Shown in pieces: positions 32,137 through 33,855 of a stretch of 33,855 nucleotides of DNA. Under the pieces are notes generated by a model. That model was not told the origin of the DNA and did no database searches. It saw only the letters and a program-made list of their open reading frames with translations. The position numbers and the translations under genes were made by a program. The DNA comes from an uncultured Parafilimonas sp. (GTDB lineage: Bacteria; Bacteroidota; Bacteroidia; Chitinophagales; Chitinophagaceae): NCBI GenBank assembly GCA_937892395.1, contig CALAGJ010000044.1, forward strand, positions 1-33,855, read 5' to 3'. The first letter of the stretch is position 1; every line of letters begins with the position of its first letter.

Positions 32137-33855
32137 TTATGATGAAAGGGGCTGAATAGATAATTCAACATACTGCTGTTTATCAATAGGGCCGGGAGCA
32201 TCTATCATTACATCTCTGCCACTATTATTTTTTGGGAAAGCAATAAAGTCACGAATACTCTCACTTCCACCCATTATAGCACAAAGCCTGTCAAATCCAA
32301 ATGCCAGTCCGCCATGTGGTGGTGCGCCATATTCAAAAGCACCTAATAAAAAACCAAACTTTTCTTGTTGCTCTTCCTTACTCATACCCAAGGCGGCAAA
32401 CATTTTTTCCTGCAAATTTCTTTGATATATGCGTATGGAACCACCACCAATTTCATTGCCATTTAAAACCATATCGTAAGCATTTGCCCTTATGCTGTTA
32501 TAGGGATGATCTAAATACTTTGATGCATCTTCAATCTGGGCATTATTGTTCAGCATCAGATCTATGTCATCAGGCTTTGGACTAGTAAATGGATGATGTC
32601 TAGCCACCCATCTATTTCCATCTTCATCATATTCAAACAATGGGAAATCCAGTACCCATAGCAATTTGTATTCATCCTCTTTTCTTAAACCAAGTCTGCG
32701 GCCCATTTCCAATCTTAACTCACTCATGGCTTTCCGAGTCTTCTCTTCAGTACCTGCAAGTAGGAATATCATATCCCCGGAAATAGCGCCGCATGCATTT
32801 GCAATGGCCTCTAATTTTTCCGGACTATAGAATTTATCTACACTACTTTTAAAACTGCCATCTTGGTTTACTTTTATATATACAAGACCTTTCATGCCAA
32901 TTTGCGGACGCTTTACCCACTCTGTTATTTCATCTGTTTGTTTGCGAGTATATTCACTACATCCGGGCACAGCTATTGCCAGCACAGTTTCAGCACTATC
33001 AAATACTTGAAAATTCACTCCACCAATAAGCTCATGCTTGTCTGATTTATCGCTGAAAACAACAGAAGGCTTTTTTAGATTACATAGTTGCATACCAAAT
33101 CTAATATCAGGTTTATCATTACCATATAGCCACATTGCTTCATCCCATGTCATTCTTTGTACGGTTTCCTGAATATCAATATTTTTTACATCCCGAAAAA
33201 TACGTTTGATAAGACCTTCAAACATATCCAAGATATCTTCCTGTTCTACAAAACTCATTTCACAGTCTATCTGAGTAAATTCCGGTTGTCTGTCTGCTCT
33301 CAAATCTTCATCTCTAAAGCACTTTACAATTTGGTAATAGCGGTCATACCCACTTACCATTAAAAGCTGTTTAAAAGTTTGCGGACTCTGTGGCAATGCA
33401 TAAAACTGACCTTCATTCATTCGACTGGGCACCACAAAATCTCTAGCACCCTCTGGAGTGGATTTTATAAGAAACGGGGTTTCAATATCCATAAAACCAT
33501 GCTCATGTAAATATTGTCTTGTGCTTCTATTTACAGCATATCTCAATTCCATATTTCGTCTTACACTATTTCTTCTTAAATCTAAGTAGCGATATTTCAT
33601 TCTTAAATCATCACCCCCATCTGTATCATCCTGAATAGTAAATGGCGGTGTGGTTGCTGCATTGAGCAATGTAAATTCATTCACCAAAATTTCTATATCG
33701 CCGGTAGGCAAATTACTATTCTTATTACTCCGTTCTGCCACCACACCTTTGGCTTGTATGACAAACTCTCTACCTAACGGATTAGATTCAAGTTGAGCAT
33801 TAAGTTGCTCAGAGATGAGCAGCTGAGTAATACCATATCTATCTCTTAAATCAAT
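32137..33855 (-). CDS. aspS: Aspartyl-tRNA synthetase (N-terminus beyond the window)
   Basis: The frame is open to the last base of the window: the final codons read IDLRDRYGITQLLI...GREFVIQAKGVVAERSNKN, the N-terminal anticodon-binding OB fold. An internal GTG around 33744 should not be taken as the start. The 572 visible residues lack only about 35 at the N-terminus. Class II motifs are present: motif 2 FRDEDLRADRQPEFTQID and motif 3 GGLAFGFDRL near the C-terminus, plus the bacterial insertion (GAD-like) domain in the middle. The enzyme charges tRNA-Asp. The truncation is a contig-end effect. Confidence 0.97.
   Translation of the reverse strand: MDLRDRYGITQLLISEQLNAQLESNPLGREFVIQAKGVVAERSNKNSNLPTGDIEILVNEFTLLNAATTPPFTIQDDTDGGDDLRMKYRYLDLRRNSVRRNMELRYAVNRSTRQYLHEHGFMDIETPFLIKSTPEGARDFVVPSRMNEGQFYALPQSPQTFKQLLMVSGYDRYYQIVKCFRDEDLRADRQPEFTQIDCEMSFVEQEDILDMFEGLIKRIFRDVKNIDIQETVQRMTWDEAMWLYGNDKPDIRFGMQLCNLKKPSVVFSDKSDKHELIGGVNFQVFDSAETVLAIAVPGCSEYTRKQTDEITEWVKRPQIGMKGLVYIKVNQDGSFKSSVDKFYSPEKLEAIANACGAISGDMIFLLAGTEEKTRKAMSELRLEMGRRLGLRKEDEYKLLWVLDFPLFEYDEDGNRWVARHHPFTSPKPDDIDLMLNNNAQIEDASKYLDHPYNSIRANAYDMVLNGNEIGGGSIRIYQRNLQEKMFAALGMSKEEQQEKFGFLLGAFEYGAPPHGGLAFGFDRLCAIMGGSESIRDFIAFPKNNSGRDVMIDAPGPIDKQQYVELSIQPLSS

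Noticed and set aside
32137..33744. GTG-like start at 33744 as the true start of aspS
   Set aside because: The OB-fold sequence continues upstream in frame to the window edge, so the gene is simply cut.

Overview
The window is AT-rich chromosomal DNA from a member of the Bacteroidota, most likely an uncultured relative of the Chitinophagaceae/Chitinophagales. This placement is inferred from several features: a T9SS plug protein, an MqnA-type (futalosine) menaquinone gene, a Bacteroidota-style promoter (TTTG then TAnnTTTG) in front of the SRP RNA, the lack of Shine-Dalgarno sites, and many secreted or outer-membrane proteins. It looks like one assembled contig. The first 23 bases are Illumina adapter and not genome, and the last gene (aspS) runs off the right end. 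Apart from one decayed patch the content is mostly conserved housekeeping genes.

Layout. 24-5038 (+): the branched-chain amino acid cluster ilvD (3' end only), ilvB, ilvN, ilvC, ilvA. 5039-6705: a decayed patch holding a broken cysteine-motif gene, a wrecked IS3-family element and a short unexplained open frame. 6706-9195 (+): a DUF1338/HglS-type 2-oxoadipate dioxygenase next to an ALDH7-type semialdehyde dehydrogenase, which together look like the lower part of lysine catabolism, closed by a clear terminator. 9314-13113 (+): a glycosyltransferase-like protein and ftsK. 13147-14433 (-): T9SS plug protein. 14795-15778 (+): secreted PHB-depolymerase-like esterase. 15854-16621 (-): mqnA. 16762-23594 (+): purB, a secreted M43 metalloprotease and a large Asp-box/VPS10-like beta-propeller protein, then a terminator.

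23842-24706 (-): SRP RNA gene ffs with its own promoter, followed by a short transaldolase gene with its own terminator. 24872-25312 (+): smpB. 25635-26051 (-): OsmC-family protein, divergent from an outer-membrane protein of unknown function (26098) and lipA (26966). 28004-29229 (-): an ECF sigma factor and an overlapping cupin-type anti-sigma factor, divergent from a BtuF-like binding protein without a signal peptide (29258). 30255-31555 (+): gmhA and an hddC-like nucleotidyltransferase for heptose activation. 31619-33855 (-): aspS (5' end missing) and a small four-helix membrane protein.

Structure beyond the genes: a family of small palindromes with the pattern CCC-TTYG-GGG-AATGA recurs in intergenic gaps (about 5082, 20195, 24751, 24809, 25475, perhaps 18108), including one inverted pair between ffs and smpB that resembles a REP/BIME. 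I found no CRISPR array, tRNA, rRNA, prophage or convincing new defence system. The most noteworthy items are the palindrome family, the zinc-motif-less cupin anti-sigma with its divergent partner, the paired lysine-catabolism genes and the decayed 5.2-6.7 kb patch.
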